64,000 nucleotides of DNA from Astropecten irregularis. Taxonomy: Eukaryota; Echinodermata; Asteroidea; Paxillosida; Astropectinidae. The position numbers and the translations under genes are program-made. Below are positions 22,002 to 33,769 of this stretch, in pieces. The stretch's first letter is position 1, and the number at the start of each line of letters is the position of its first letter. Below the pieces are notes generated by a model. It ran no database searches and was not told where the DNA came from. It saw only the letters and a program-made list of their open reading frames with translations. Where the stretch lies: NCBI GenBank assembly GCA_963971285.1, contig OZ020248.1:23271873-23335872 (forward strand), in the 5' to 3' direction.

Positions 22002-22988
22002 TTGTCTTCCCCTATCAACTCTCCACCCCCTCCCCTGAGTCCCCACCCCCTCCCCTCCCCCACCTAGAATAGAAACAATGATGCTCGGATACTTGAACAA
22101 TTGTCATCGTAGCCGTGACGAAAATCTCGTGTGATTCGGTTATAAATGCCAAGTTCCGATTCGTCAGATTATCCCTACTCTATGTACTCTTCTTATAAAC
22201 CTGTACCGAAAAAAAACAACACCCCAATTCCAATACTCGGTATTCTTGTATTGGATTACGTCGCCCTGTCAGTCAAAGCCAGCTAAATATTGAGCGAATC
22301 GAAGCTCTCGACAAACACGAATATTGCTTCCCCAGTATAACAGGCTTAGATCACTCCGCGGCGCAATCAAATTTGTTTGACATCCTTCTTCAAAAATTCC
22401 TTCTTTCCAGTACCCTCATCCCGTCCGTCGGATCGATCCCTAATTCGCGCCGTTTCGCAATTGATGGGCTTGTTTGTATTCTGTCCCGTGTTTACTTTGT
22501 GTTCTTTATTTCTTTTCTATCTATAATTCGGGGACGGTGTTAACATGGTTAATATTTATTGACTCGGTAATTTGAGTGGTTCGGTTGGCCTAGGGTTGAG
22601 GGTGAGGAAACGAGATCCGCTGCCCCATCGTAATAGGATCGTCTCGGATCATACTCCTTCGAGACTGTCGCGTCTCTTCAGCAGTTTGTGTGTTTGACTG
22701 GTTGGAATACCGGTTTGCAGCAGCGGCTTAAAGATCGTATTAAAGACGATTTTTCACTCTGTGATCGGAGGGGAGGGGGAGGGGGTAGTTGTGTGGGTGT
22801 GTGTCTCACCGTCTGTCTTTGTGTTTGTCTCTGTCTGATGCTGAGTGATTACTCTCCCATTAGCCCAATTTAATTCCCATCTTGAGCTGGACAAATCGTT
22901 TTAACAGCTGGAGACGATATGTTTTCTTCTTTTTATTGAGTCTGTGTATACTGCAATGCGGGTCATTTGTTCATTTGTTATTTGTCCT
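22002..22988. other. ~1 kb single-copy block, possible regulatory island
   Basis: No repeat family was recognised. Contains C-rich tracts (about 22020-22065), GGTTAATATTTATTGAC (about 22547-22563) and a G-rich run (22770-22785). No coding signal. Any enhancer role is speculation. Confidence 0.3.
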
Positions 22989-23182
22989 GGGGACGATTTC
23001 ATAGAGCTGCTTAAGGACAAAAAATTGCTTACGGTAAGCATGAAAAGTCTTCCTTGATCAAACAGGATTTCTAACCATATTTTCATGTGATGTTTACCGC
23101 TTTTGACTTGTATTCGGCCATTGTTTGCTGAGCATAACATTCACAATGAGTTTTGACTGGCATACTGATTTTATCTATTACA
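22989..23182. repeat. Family G MITE, truncated by family A
   Basis: Starts GGGGACGATTTCATAGAGC; its right end is replaced by the family A copy starting at 23183. Confidence 0.7.
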
Positions 23183-23541
23183 GGTAGTATCATACATTGG
23201 TTTTTGTCAAAGAAATGCATATTCATGGGCAAAAATATCAAGGACGATACAGTAACAGTCATCTGTGAAAATTTCAGACCCATACGGTGCCCAATTTTTG
23301 AAAAAACAGTGAAAAACGGCCACAGTATTTCTTAAGTCTTTTCTCTTTTATTTTTGATCTTTTAAAAGATCAAAAAGATTTTCGGTCGTTCTTTTACTAA
23401 TTTCTGGATAAATGCACCATTTTAGGAGGAAATATTTTAAAGGTATGTTTCTATCATCACCATCTTCATACCCTGTAAGTTATACGTCAATCTGTGAACA
23501 TTTCTGTTTTGGTGTCTTACCAAAGTATGGCAGTACCATTA
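23183..23541. repeat. Family A MITE
   Basis: AGGTAGTATCATACATTGG at the left and CCAAAGTATGGCAGTACC at the right. It interrupts the family G copy. Confidence 0.8.
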
Positions 23542-24394
23542 ATATCTGTTTCTAATTGGTGATCTGTTTGTTTGTCTGCGAGTAAACAAGGCATTCTCTC
23601 CCCGTCAGGTCTTATGATAAACTGTTTCACCGTCCGCTTTCTCGAAATAAAAAAACTCTTGTCACAGTCATGCTTGTTTTTATTGCGGCCCGACATGACC
23701 CAGCTGCTCCAGAAAGCAGCCGCACACCTCTCCATCTGAGGTTACGGCATTCCCATCGCATCCCAACAACACACACCACTCGTCCTCACCACCTCCCTCC
23801 ACGTTCCTCCCGCATCGGAAGCTAATAGCCGCAGATTAAAGCATTCTGGTGACTCGCGACAGCTTATATGAGGCTGGGAGTGAAGCCACTAGCTATCGGG
23901 GTAGAGTTACCTAGCTTCCTGGCCGCCGCGACGATTACAAAGTACAAACTCTCGACAAAGGTTGAGCGCAAATATGATGGATGGAGTAGAATATCCTTGC
24001 GCGTTCCTCTCTCCCCGTCGCCGTTTAACGAAACTAGGATGCAGTCATTCATGACAATTAGGCAGATTGGCGTATCATCTGTCATACTCGCTGGGTCCTC
24101 TGGGTATCTGATGCCTGACCTGATACTAAACACCCATAAACTCCCTCCGACAGAATTCCTGAGGTGGCCCAAACGCCGATAGATATTGTACATGTACATG
24201 TAGGTCAAGAAACTACGAGCGTGTTTCCACAGAGCCCAAGTTTCCTTCTCATCTTGGGTCAGGAAGATTCTAAATTGAAAAATCAATGTGAACACCTTCA
24301 TAGAATCTAGCTGAGAAAAAAAAAACTGTACTGTGTGGGTTTTTGGGGGCCAATAGCATCTATGAACCCTTTTCCCAATCTTTCTTGTGCTAGT
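23542..24394. other. Single-copy block open on both strands
   Basis: Between 23864 and 24301 there is a 145-codon minus-strand frame and an overlapping 104-codon plus-strand frame (23868-24182). I recognise no family. Overlap on both strands argues that at most one is real; neither has a splice context I can support. It may be a decayed element or chance. Confidence 0.3.
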
Positions 24395-25430
24395 CTCATC
24401 TACAGGCCACTACAGGCCACTGGCCTCCATGAATCTTTCCCTTCAGTCTTTCAGGCCACTACATACAGGCCTCTACAGTACAGGCCACTACAGGCCACTG
24501 GCCTCCATGAATCTTTCCCTTCAGTCTTTCAGGCCACTACATACAGGCCTCTACAGTACAGGCCACTACAGGACACTGGCCTCCATGAATCTTTCCCTTC
24601 AGTCTTTCAGGCCACTACTGTCTACAGGCCACTGGCCTCCATGAACCTTTCCCTTCAGTCTTTCAGGCCACTACAGGCCACTGGCCTACAAGAACCTTTC
24701 CCTTCAATCTTTCAGGCCACTACAGGCCACTACAGTACAGGCCACTACATACCACTGGCCTCCATGAACCTTTCCCTTCAGTCTTTCAGGCCACTACAGG
24801 CCACTGGCCTCCATGAACCTTTCCCTTCAGTCTTTCAGGCCACTACAGACCACTACAGTACAGGCCACTACAGTACAGGCCAATGCAGGCAACTGGCCTC
24901 CATGAACCTTTCCCTTCAGTCTTTCAGGCCACTACAGGCCACTACAGTACAGGCCACTACAGGCCACTGGCCTCCATGAACCTTGCCCTTCAATCTTTCA
25001 GGCCACTACTGGCCACTACAGTACAGGCCACTACAGGCCACTGGCCTCCATGAACCTTTCCCTTCAGTCTTTCAGGCCACTACAGGCCACTACACAGTAC
25101 ACTACAGTACAGGCCACTACAGGCCACTGGCTTCCATGAACCTTTCGCTTCAGTCTTTCAAGCCACTACAGGCCACTACAGGCCACTACAGTACAGGCCA
25201 ATGCAGGCCACTACAGTACAGGCCAATGCAGGCCAATGGCCTCCATGAACCTTTTCCCTTTTCTTTCAGGCCACTACTGGCCACTACAGTGCAGGCCAAT
25301 GCAGGCCACTATAGGCCACTGACCTCCATGAACATTTTCCCTTCAGTCTTTCAGGCCACTACAGGCCACTACAGGCCACTGACCTCCATGAACCTTTTCC
25401 CTTCAGTCTTCCCTGTGCTAGCTACTATAG
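24395..25430. repeat. Compound minisatellite of GGCCACTACA and a longer unit
   Basis: Short CAGGCCACTA units alternate with GGCCTCCATGAACCTTTCCC then TTCAGTCTTTCAGG, about 13 long units in about 1 kb. The number of short units between long ones varies. Long open frames over it (e.g. 24335-24979) are repeat translation, not a protein. Confidence 0.9.
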
Positions 25431-25665
25431 CTAGTCTAATCTCATTGATCTCTGCTGATGATACCATACTCATCAAGTCATCCTGCCTAGTGTCGTCCTG
25501 ATAGGCCTAACAGGTTTTTCATTAATCAGTCTCTTGTGGCGTCCACTCTGTCACTTTTATCAATCTGTTTCCTTCCATTCTCACTGCATGTCCTGTCAAG
25601 TCCCATTGAATGACTGCACTTGCATTTGCAAAAGACACTGTTTAGGGATATAAAACAAAATTCTG

Positions 25666-26305
25666 CACTATCATACTTTGGCGGCATACCCAAACAGACA
25701 TCTTCACAGATTCACCTATAACTTACAGGGTCTAAAGATGGTGATGGTAGAAATATACTGTTCAAATGTTTCTGCCTGAAATGCTGTTTTTAGCCAGAAA
25801 AGAGTACTGGTAAAACCAATGACCAAAACACATTTTTTCTTCGGAAGATAAAAAAAACACTGTGAAAAGATTATTAAAATACCGTGGGCATTTTCACTGT
25901 TTTCTTAAAAAGTGGGCACTGCATGGGACTGGGAATTTCACAAATGATTGTAACTGTGGGCCAGTTTGTTTAACGCACAGGATCCAATATTTTGGGATCC
26001 ACCTCCTATGCAGGGTACGCTAAAATGCGATCCGGATCCGCAGGATTCGTCATAAACAAACAGGCCCTGTATCTTCCTTGATATTTTCAAATCCAAGTCA
26101 CATGAGTTTTGATCTTTATACCCCGAGATCAAAACGGTCATTGGTCTTTGGTTGAACTCTTCTTTTCTAGAAAAATGCAGCATTTCAGGCAGAACAAATT
26201 TAATGGCATGTTTCTACCATTACCATCTTTGTACCCTGTACGTTATAGGTAAATCTGTGAAGATTTTTGTTATGGTGTGCTACCGAAGTATGATGCTACC
26301 TTTAA
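25666..26305. repeat. Composite family A region with nested element
   Basis: The left half is CTATCATACTTTGGCGGCAT...; the right ends GATGCTACCTTTAA. Longer than normal, as if two partial copies are joined, and holds a family D element at 25958-26067. Confidence 0.7.
25958..26067. repeat. Small palindromic MITE (family D, copy 1)
   Basis: Ends GGGCCAGTTTGTTTAACGCA and ATAAACAAACAGGCCC are inverted; the inside is built of GGATCC/GGATCCG palindromes. TGT lies at both sides and may be a 3-bp duplication. Other copies are at 31456 and 61710. Confidence 0.8.
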
Positions 26306-26740
26306 ACTTGCCTGCTTTTTATTTTTTATTTTTTGCTGGGGTTCACCCGGTCACTCGGATTGTTTTACCAGCCGGAACTTACCCCTGACCACTCATCCCA
26401 TCACCGAAATCACCTCAAGTACGCTCCAAGGGTTTTTCCCTCGCATTTCCCCTACGAGTGGTCTCTGTTTGTTTTTAATAGAGATGAGTGGTGTGATGAT
26501 AAGGAGCCCTCTGACATTAAGACGTGCTATGGAGAGGTTTCCCTCTCGTAGCACTGCCGGCTCCGATGGACAGGCCGGGGATGGATGGTCAAAGGGTCAG
26601 TGTTCATAGGGTGGCCGTTTCCGGCCGGAGAGGATAAAGTGGTCATCTTCCGGGCTGATGGTCCTGATGCTGATGAGATGGTATTGAGAGGTGAACCATG
26701 ATACCATCTGCTCCGCACTGTTTTAAAACGTAGAGTTAAC
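26306..26740. other. Single-copy stretch
   Basis: Short overlapping frames on both strands; no family is recognised. Confidence 0.35.
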
Positions 26741-27086
26741 TTACAGGATTGGTAGCATACCCAAACAGAAATGTTCACAGATTTACAGGTATGAAGATAG
26801 TGGTGGTAGAAACATACCGTTAAAATATTTCCAGCTGAAATGGTGTATTTAATCCAGAAATTAGTCAAACAAAGACCGAAAACAGTTGTGATCTCAGGGT
26901 AAGATCAAATCCATTCTTTTATGTTTTAAAAGAAAAACGGAGTCGGGATTTAGCTATTTTTGCTTGTGAATCGGATGTCCGATTGAGCTCAAATTTTCAT
27001 AGGTTTATTATTTCATGTACACGCCGGATCAGACAATGTGTGATTCACCTGCTCTGTGACATTTACCAATCATTATATACCTTTAA
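26741..27086. repeat. Family B MITE ending in TTAA
   Basis: GGATTGGTAGCATACCCAAA at the left; CCAATCATTATATACCTTTA at the right. Confidence 0.75.
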
Positions 27087-27192
27087 GGCATTGAGCTTAC
27101 ATGTATGGTGCCGGGTCTGTCTTGCTAGTGATTTTGCTTGCACCATGTCGACTTCTTCCTTTATCATAATATCCACTGTTCTCGTGCTCAGA

Positions 27193-27334
27193 CAATAGCA
27201 CTGCGCACTTGCGCTAAACATAGCACCGAACCTCAGACAAACATTGCAACCGGCCATGCAAACGTGTGGCAGTGAGTGGTGGTATGTGTGCGCGTGCATG
27301 CATGGTGTGATGTCATTATTGCGGAATGCTATTG
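27193..27334. repeat. Family E MITE (copy 2), CRE degraded
   Basis: CAATAGCACTGCGCACTTG at the left and GCGGAATGCTATTG at the right. The CRE is changed to TGATGTCA here. Confidence 0.75.
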
Positions 27335-27446
27335 CTGAATCTGTCATCATGCTTTAGGTTGGGTCTAGGGCATGATATTATGTCCTAGTTCAAACATTTA
27401 GCTTTTTCACTTGACACGGAGAGTCCAAGAGAGGTTGGGTTTGCCT

Positions 27447-27745
27447 TAGACAGTCCTTGATAGCTTCAGACAGTCCCAAACTCCCTCTGATTGTCCCAGA
27501 CAGTCACAGACAATCTCCAATCATCTCAGACAGTCCCACACAGTTCTGGGCAGTTCAAGTGAAAGCCTCAGCCCTCAGACAGTCCCAAACTAAAACCAAA
27601 AGTCCTTGATAGCTTCAGACAGTCCCAAACTCTCCCTGATTGTCCCAGACAGTCACAGACAATCTCCAATCATCTCAGACAGTCCCACACAGTTCTGGGC
27701 AGTTCAAGTGAAAGCCTCAGCCATCAGACAGTCCCAAACTCTCAG
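27447..27745. repeat. 149-bp unit in two tandem copies
   Basis: AGTCCTTGATAGCTTCAGAC recurs at 27452 and 27601; between, CAGACAGTCCCA and CAGACAGTCACA are themselves repeated. Further CAGACAGTC motifs follow to 27775. Confidence 0.8.
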
Positions 27746-27774
27746 ACAGTCACAGTCTTCAATCATCTCAAACA

Positions 27775-27936
27775 GTCTAGTGCAGGAGGGCTTGGGTTCG
27801 AATCCCACCTGAGCCAGTTTTTGATTTTTTTCATTTGCACCCAAAAAGCAAACAATTTAGTAGGTCATGTACGTCGATGAATGGTAATAACTAATTTAAA
27901 CTATTTGCATAATTCTATATCTCTGATGAAAAAAAT
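27775..27936 (+). repeat. tRNA-derived SINE (family M, copy 1), truncated
   Basis: GGGTTCGAATCCCACCTGAG is a B box and acceptor-like end, followed by the body TGCACCCAAAAAGCA... and CATAATTCTATATCTCTGAT. The 5' head is missing. Confidence 0.65.
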
Positions 27937-27986
27937 AACAGATTAATACGGCGCCCGCTGAGACAAGGGATTCAATTCATCCCGCT

Positions 27987-28190
27987 GACCCCAGCTAGCT
28001 CAGTGTCCAAGCGCGTATGACATCTGCACTAGTATGCTAGTGAGCAAGAGGTTGTGGGTTCGAATCCTACCTGAGCCAGTTCATGGATTTTTGTGTGTGC
28101 ACTCAAAAAGCACTTTAATAGTGAAGTGCTCATCTATGTTGGTGAAGGGTAATAAATTATTTGCGTAATTCTATATCCCCGACGGAAAAA
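27987..28190 (+). repeat. tRNA-derived SINE (family M, copy 2)
   Basis: CTAGCTCAGTGTCCAAGCG (A-box-like) and GGGTTCGAATCCTACCTGAG (B box), then the same body as the copy just upstream. The head is too diverged to be a working tRNA. Confidence 0.65.
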
Positions 28191-28195
28191 ATCAA

Positions 28196-28430
28196 TAATA
28201 ACAAAGATGCATTAACCGTCATCTGTGAATTTTCCAGTCCCATACAGTGCCCACTCTTTGAGAAAACAGTGAAAAACAGCCACGGTAATTTGAAATGTAT
28301 TCTGTGTTGATCTCACCCAAGATCAAAACTGTTTTTGGTAATTGCTTTTACTCTTTTTCTGGATAAATGTAGCATTTCAGGCAAAACAATTTTAACTGTA
28401 TGTTTCTACCATCACCATCTTTATGCTCCG
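28196..28430. repeat. Family A MITE, ends lost
   Basis: Internal landmarks are present (GTCATCTGTGAATTTTCCAG, GATCAAAACTG, ATGTTTCTACCATCACC), but neither terminus is. Confidence 0.7.
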
Positions 28431-28432
28431 GC

Positions 28433-28605
28433 TTGTGAATCCATGTCTAAATAACTGCTTTCAAAATAGAGGTTTTTTGCTGCGGTTCGGAAGAAGATTC
28501 TCTGGTTTGAAAAGGAAAACAGAGCTTCAGCTTCAGTGAAAAACCACAACCTATATTTTCAGCATATGGATGACAGAGGCAAAGCCAGAGCCTGAGCCGA
28601 GGTTT
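28433..28605. repeat. Element matching the flank of the 38651 hexamer array
   Basis: Inverted relative to 38899-39065: shares AAACCACAACCTATATTTTC, CAGCATATGGATGA and GAAAAGGAAAACAGAGCT. It has only a minimal GAGCCTGAGCCGAG, so it represents a short-allele relative. Confidence 0.75.
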
Positions 28606-29262
28606 GGAAAAGGTCCATCATATTATGAGGTCTAGTTCCAAGAAGACTAATACAAGAAAGGAAGTTTGGCAATGAAGAATTTTAGGGGTTCCGACCATAG
28701 TTTTCTTACTTCTTCCCTAAGAATATATACCGTAGGCATCGGTGCATATGCATCCTGTTTTTTTGTGTCTTTGATGTTGTTTCTAGCCAATCATTAATTC
28801 CGAATGGATGCATATCCGGATGAATCCGAGCGGAATATGTCCGTGACCATCCCCGGGGTATTCCTGTTTTGTTTTTATTTTCTCCTCCCCGCAAGAAAAC
28901 CGGCTGCCTAAAAAACCTCCTAGGCCGTATTTATTGATTTCCCAGCTTTTGGGGAAGGGAATTCTCGCTTAGCCGGTGCGCGTGTTACCAATTTACTGCG
29001 TCATGTCGGCAGGAACTATTAAACGTGTCCTTCGAGGCAGAGTTTGTCGAAGGGTACATGTATGACGAGAAAATTGCTGGATGGAGGGGGGGCTAACATT
29101 TAGTTGTAGGCAGCGCTTCAGGGATGGGGACTATTAAGAGATGTACTGTACCATCCACGCTTTTAGCCTAATTTTTGAGCGGCAAACAGTCTTGGAAAGA
29201 TTTGCTTGGAGTCTGAAACTTATTAGTTCGGAAAACAGAACCAGTATAGTAAGACTACAAAC
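28606..29262. other. Single-copy stretch
   Basis: No exon or repeat is recognised. Confidence 0.4.
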
Positions 29263-29267
29263 AAGTT

Positions 29268-29590
29268 TGGGGTGCTGTGGCCTAGTGGTCTGGTGTGTCG
29301 TACTCAAAGTCTTGTGGTCAATGTACAGATTGTGGGTTTGAATCCAGCCATGGGTTAATGGTGCTTGCGTCCTTGGGCAAGACGCTTTGTCACATATTGC
29401 TTCTCTTCACCCATGTGTAAATGGGTACCTGTGAGGGTAGAGATGGCTTTGTGTGCTTGATTAGCCTTTGCACGCTTTAGGGTAGCCTGGGCTGTATACT
29501 CCCCAGGGAGTTGAGATGATTTCAGGAATGTAAAATATAGCCCAGTTATAGTAATATTCGCATATCTTTGGGCTGCTGTAAAGCGCAGAG
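29268..29590 (+). repeat. tRNA-derived SINE (family L), plus orientation
   Basis: GGTGCTGTGGCCTAGTGGTC (A-box region), GATTGTGGGTTTGAATCC (B box), then GTCCTTGGGCAAGACGCTTT, a motif shared by many metazoan SINE bodies, and a tail GGGCTGCTGTAAAGCGCAGA. Confidence 0.75.
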
Positions 29591-29805
29591 GTTAATTAAG
29601 CATACAAAGCCATCTCTACCCTCACAGATACCCATTTACTCCTGGGTGAAGCGCTGAAGAGAAGCAATATTTGACAAAGCGTCTTGCCCAAGGATGCAAG
29701 AACCACTAGTCCATGGCTGGATTCGAACCCACACTCTGTAGCTTCACCACAAGACTTTAAGTACGACACACCAGACCTCTAGGCCATGACACCTCACATG
29801 AAATT
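29591..29805 (-). repeat. tRNA-derived SINE (family L), inverted neighbour
   Basis: Complement of the preceding element: CAAAGCGTCTTGCCCAAGGA, then GGCTGGATTCGAACCCACA and ACCAGACCTCTAGGCCATG. It lies head to head with only a few bases between. Confidence 0.75.
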
Positions 29806-30538
29806 TGAACCGGGCAGGCTTTAATTGAGGAAAAAAAAAAACACAGCACGTTCTTCGCTTTAAATAAAAGTTAATAGAGGCCACATTAGCCTAATTGAGC
29901 ACCGATCAATACCTAGCAACAAAACCTTACCCGGCAACCGGGTGGAACGACCCAATTCTTGAAAACAAAGATCTTGAAAGCAAAAATCAACCCTTATAGG
30001 AAATCAATTTTCCTATTTTGCAAATCATCCGCCACAAAGAAAAGAAAAAAAAAAGCCTACCCCTTAATTTCAAATGAGTACACCCCTAATTGCATCATTG
30101 AGTTTTGTTTTTGTTTGTTTTTCTAAGAGGGAGTGGGGGGGTTGAACTTGGCATGTATATATGCATGTATATGAAAAAGGAAAAGCGGACAAGGACCGCT
30201 GAATGTGAAATCACGAGCAGACTGGATCGATCAGACGTTCCTACCAGGGCCCTTTTGTCGTATCGTGTCGTGTCGGCACCAATGAATCTTCCTATTCATA
30301 CATGTATCACGGGGGCTGAGACCGAGAGACCTCGTCGCCACGGGCTATTGATTAGAGATTTTTTTTGTTACCAGTCGCGGCCAGTCTACTATTTACATCC
30401 TTGAGGTTCATCAGGCATCAGGAAGCGATTATTAATTGGTCAAAATGGGATTATTCGGTCAAAAATTTCCCGTAAAAAATAGCACTGTATAGCAATTAGT
30501 ATTCGTACAAATGCATTAATTTTATTTTTCTGCAATAA
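29806..30538. other. Single-copy stretch
   Basis: A 99-codon frame at 30105-30404 has no recognisable domain. No gene is supported. Confidence 0.4.
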
Positions 30539-30840
30539 GGCCAAAAAAAAAAAATTGTTGTGTTGCCCTCAGCAACCGACCGTAAAATGCCAAAACCTTA
30601 AAGTATAAAAACTCACCATTTTTGACAGAAAATGTAAGATTTAGCTGTAAAAAAGCGTGTCTCCTCAAAACGACCCAAGACCGTTGATTTATAAGCCCTG
30701 GGGACCATACATCCTGTATTATTCTTAAATATTTGAAAGTCGGCCAAAAAAAAAAAATCAAAAAATAAAATCGACCAACCGACCCAAAATTTTAATTTTT
30801 CCACTCGAGGGCAACACAACAATTTTTTTGGGGGGGCCTA
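30539..30840. repeat. MITE family C, copy 2
   Basis: GGCCAAAAAAAAAAAATTG then TTGTGTTGCCCTCAGCAACC at the left; GAGGGCAACACAACAATTTT and GGGGGGCCTA at the right. Confidence 0.8.
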
Positions 30841-30984
30841 GGGTGACCATTCCATAGGGTTGTGCACAAACTTTACTTACCTAATTTCGAATACATCCTC
30901 CAAACCAATGAACTTGAACTTGATGTATGGTCAAATCGTGAGCATTCTCTGTCTTCTATTGAAATGCAAATGGTAAAAATTTCT

Positions 30985-31321
30985 TTAAAGGTAGTATCAT
31001 ACTTTGGTAAGGAACCAAAACAGAAATGTTCACAGATTTACCTATAACTTACAGGGTATGAAGATGGTGCTGGTAGAAACCTACCGTTAACATTTTTCTG
31101 CCTGAAATGGTGTACTTATATAGAAATTAGTAAAACAACGACCGAAAATCTTAAATTTGATTTTTTAAAAGATCAAAAATAAAAGAGAAAAGACTGTGGC
31201 AGTTTTTCACTGCTTTCTCAAAAAGTGGGCACACAGATGACTGTTACTGTATCTTCCTTGATATTTCTGCCCATGAATCAGCACTTCTTTGACAAAAACC
31301 AAAGTATGATACTACCTTTAA
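30985..31321. repeat. Family A MITE with TTAA on both sides
   Basis: Left end AGGTAGTATCATACTTTGG; right end CCAAAGTATGATACTACCT. These are perfect 19-bp inverted repeats. Confidence 0.9.
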
Positions 31322-31455
31322 AAGGTACCAAAACCGGAAAGAAACCTCTCGCCCTACAATTTTTGATGGTCTTCGTAATGTTCACTTTCAAACGCTATTA
31401 ACTGGTCTCCCTATGGTACATTTAGACTATTTACAAAACAAAACGGTCAAAACTA

Positions 31456-31575
31456 GGGCATGTTTGTTTAATGCACAGGATCACGGATTCTGCGGATCTG
31501 GATCCCATTTTAGCGTACCCTGCATAGGACGTGGATCCATAAATCTTGGATCATGTGTATTAAACAAACAGGCCC
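31456..31575. repeat. Family D MITE (copy 2)
   Basis: GGGCATGTTTGTTTAATGCA at the left, TATTAAACAAACAGGCCC at the right, GGATCC palindromes inside. Confidence 0.8.
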
Positions 31576-31944
31576 GAGATTGCCAGTTACACAGCTACAT
31601 TTTGCTATCTATTTGAAGTCCATGTATGTGTGTATTTTGAATGAAGAAATGTGTTTAAGGAAAGGAGAAAAAAAAGGAAATGTTGGAATTGAATGGAAGC
31701 TTTAAGTAAACATTTGTGATTATATTTTGGTAATAACTTATTTTAGAGCCACGAGTTTAATACAAAATAAAGCATTACTGACGGAATATACTGTAAACCG
31801 TAAAATAATGTGTTAACCTTATCATTGAGTTATTGATAACTTCCCCGGTTCCCTTGCATGATCTGTGGCGCAGCATGACTTGAGGATCACTGGTGCCCCT
31901 CACCATCTCACTTTATCCATAGCAACAGACCTATCACAGACTGT
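31576..31944. other. Single-copy stretch
   Basis: Nothing is recognised. Confidence 0.4.
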
Positions 31945-32013
31945 TTTTATCAGGACAGAAATTTCATGCTTAGCAAAATTTTGTGCTAAGCAGGGCCGTC
32001 AAAATTGGCCCCT
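31945..32013. repeat. Family G fragment
   Basis: Only the right end remains: AAATTTTGTGCTAAGCAGGG then CCGTCAAAATTGGCCCC. Confidence 0.65.
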
Positions 32014-32044
32014 GCTCTCGTGTTGTTGTATATTAACCTATTAT

Positions 32045-32412
32045 ATAAAGGTAGTATCAAACTTTGGTAAGAAACCAAAACAGAAATGTTCACAGATTTA
32101 TGTTTAACTTAGAGGGTATGAAGATGGTGGTGGTAGCGTTAAAATAGCATTAAAATTGTTCTGCCTGAAATGGTGTATTTATCCAGAAATTAGTAAAACA
32201 ACGACAGAAAATCTTTTTCATCTTTTAAAAGATCAAAAATAAAAAATAAAAGACTTAAGAAATACTGTGGCTGTTTTTCACGGTTTTCTCAAAAAGTGGG
32301 CAACGTATGGGACTGAAATTTTCACAGATGACTGTTACTGTATCTGTCTTGATATTTTTGCCCATGCATCTGTATTTCTTTGATAAAAACCAAAGTATGA
32401 TATTACCTTTAA
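32045..32412. repeat. Family A MITE
   Basis: The left end is slightly diverged (AGGTAGTATCAAACTTTGG); the right end keeps TTAA at 32409-32412. Confidence 0.85.
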
Positions 32413-33198
32413 AGCAGATCCGACATATATGATAGTCTTACTATAAGCCGAATACCAGTTTACAAAACAGTATGTACCTCACATGAAATTGTGGTCGTTA
32501 ACCAGTTTTCCCGCCAAATCTTGTCTGCGCAAATCATCAGAAAAAAAAAACTGTTTTCATGTCATCCCTGGGAAGGTGCCCGTGTGTCTCTCATGGGTGT
32601 GCCCACGTTCGTTTGAAGGGGGAATCGGTTTCTTTTGGGATGTAATTTGGCACGATCCGGCAATGGATAACCCCCATTCAGTTAGACCAGACAGACGGCT
32701 GAGTCCACATCCGATCAAATTGTCTCCTCAGCTTGTCAAGACGATGATGGTGCTCAGAGACAACTCAATAGATTTCTCCTCCGTTCTTACGTTTGAACGG
32801 CAAACATTTATATTGGTGGGGGGGCTGTCATCCACTTTGCCCGTGCGATGACGACGCTCAATCAGAAATTCTTGATCTTCGGCCGGCCGGTCGGCCGATG
32901 ATATTTGTGTTGGTCTTTGGTGGTTTGGCGAAGAGCCGTGAAATCTCTGCAAATTAGACTGGAGATTGTGAGTGCTGAGGAGCATTTAAAGCTTCCTGTT
33001 CATGGTGTCGTGTTCGAGGACAAACATCCCCCCACCCTAACCCCTTACCCCCCCTCCCCTATTAGAAGAATTAAGTTATTATAAAGTATTGTTGTTTTTT
33101 TCACCAGATTTCTTGCCGTTGGGGTACTTACCAATTTTTGTTCAGGGATGCCTTAATGTAACGGAATAATTGTAGTGTTAGCTCATTTGTACTTTGAT
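32413..33198. other. Single-copy stretch
   Basis: A 122-codon frame at 32483-32851 matches no family I know. No gene is supported. Confidence 0.35.
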
Positions 33199-33718
33199 AT
33201 GGCCTCTAACATTTGATGGTTATTCATAGACTCTAGGCCATTGTCAGTGGCCTCTAACATTTGATGGTTATTCATAGACTCAAGGCCATTGTCGTTGGCC
33301 TCTACCATTACATACTATTCATAGACTCTAGGCCATTGTCAGTGGCCTCTAACATTAGATTCATAGACTCTAGGCCATTGTCAGTGGCCTTTAACATTTG
33401 ATGGGTATTCATGGACTCTAGGTCATTGTCAGTGGCTTCTAACATTAGATACTATTCATAGACTCTAGGCCATTGCCAGTGGCCTCTAACATTTGATGGT
33501 TATTCATAGACTCTAGGCCATTGCCAGTGGCCTTTAACATTTGATGGTTATTCATAGACTCTAGGCCATTGCCAGTGGCCTGTAACATTTGATGAGAATT
33601 CATAGACTCAAGGCCATTGTCAGTGGCCTCTAACATTTGATGGTTATTCATAGACTCTAGGCCATTGCCAGTGGCCTCTAACATTTGATGAGAATTCATA
33701 GACTGTAGGCCATTGTCA
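33199..33718. repeat. ~48-bp minisatellite, 11 units
   Basis: Unit: GGCCTCTAACATTTGATGG, TTATTCATAGACTCTA and AGGCCATTGTCAGTGGCCT; the junction is a small palindrome (AGGCCA...TGGCCT). 48 bp is a multiple of three, which explains the 84-codon minus-strand frame. Three units are shortened. Confidence 0.85.
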
Positions 33719-33769
33719 GATTAGTTTTCTGTGTTCCCAGACTGTTTCTACAATGTCCTGATAGCAAAA

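Noticed and set aside
22547..22563. HNF1/FOX-like motif as an enhancer call
   Set aside because: One short AT-rich match in 64 kb is expected by chance; no supporting evidence in sequence alone.
24335..25501. Plus-strand frames of 214 and 172 codons
   Set aside because: Translation of a minisatellite; several frames are open together.
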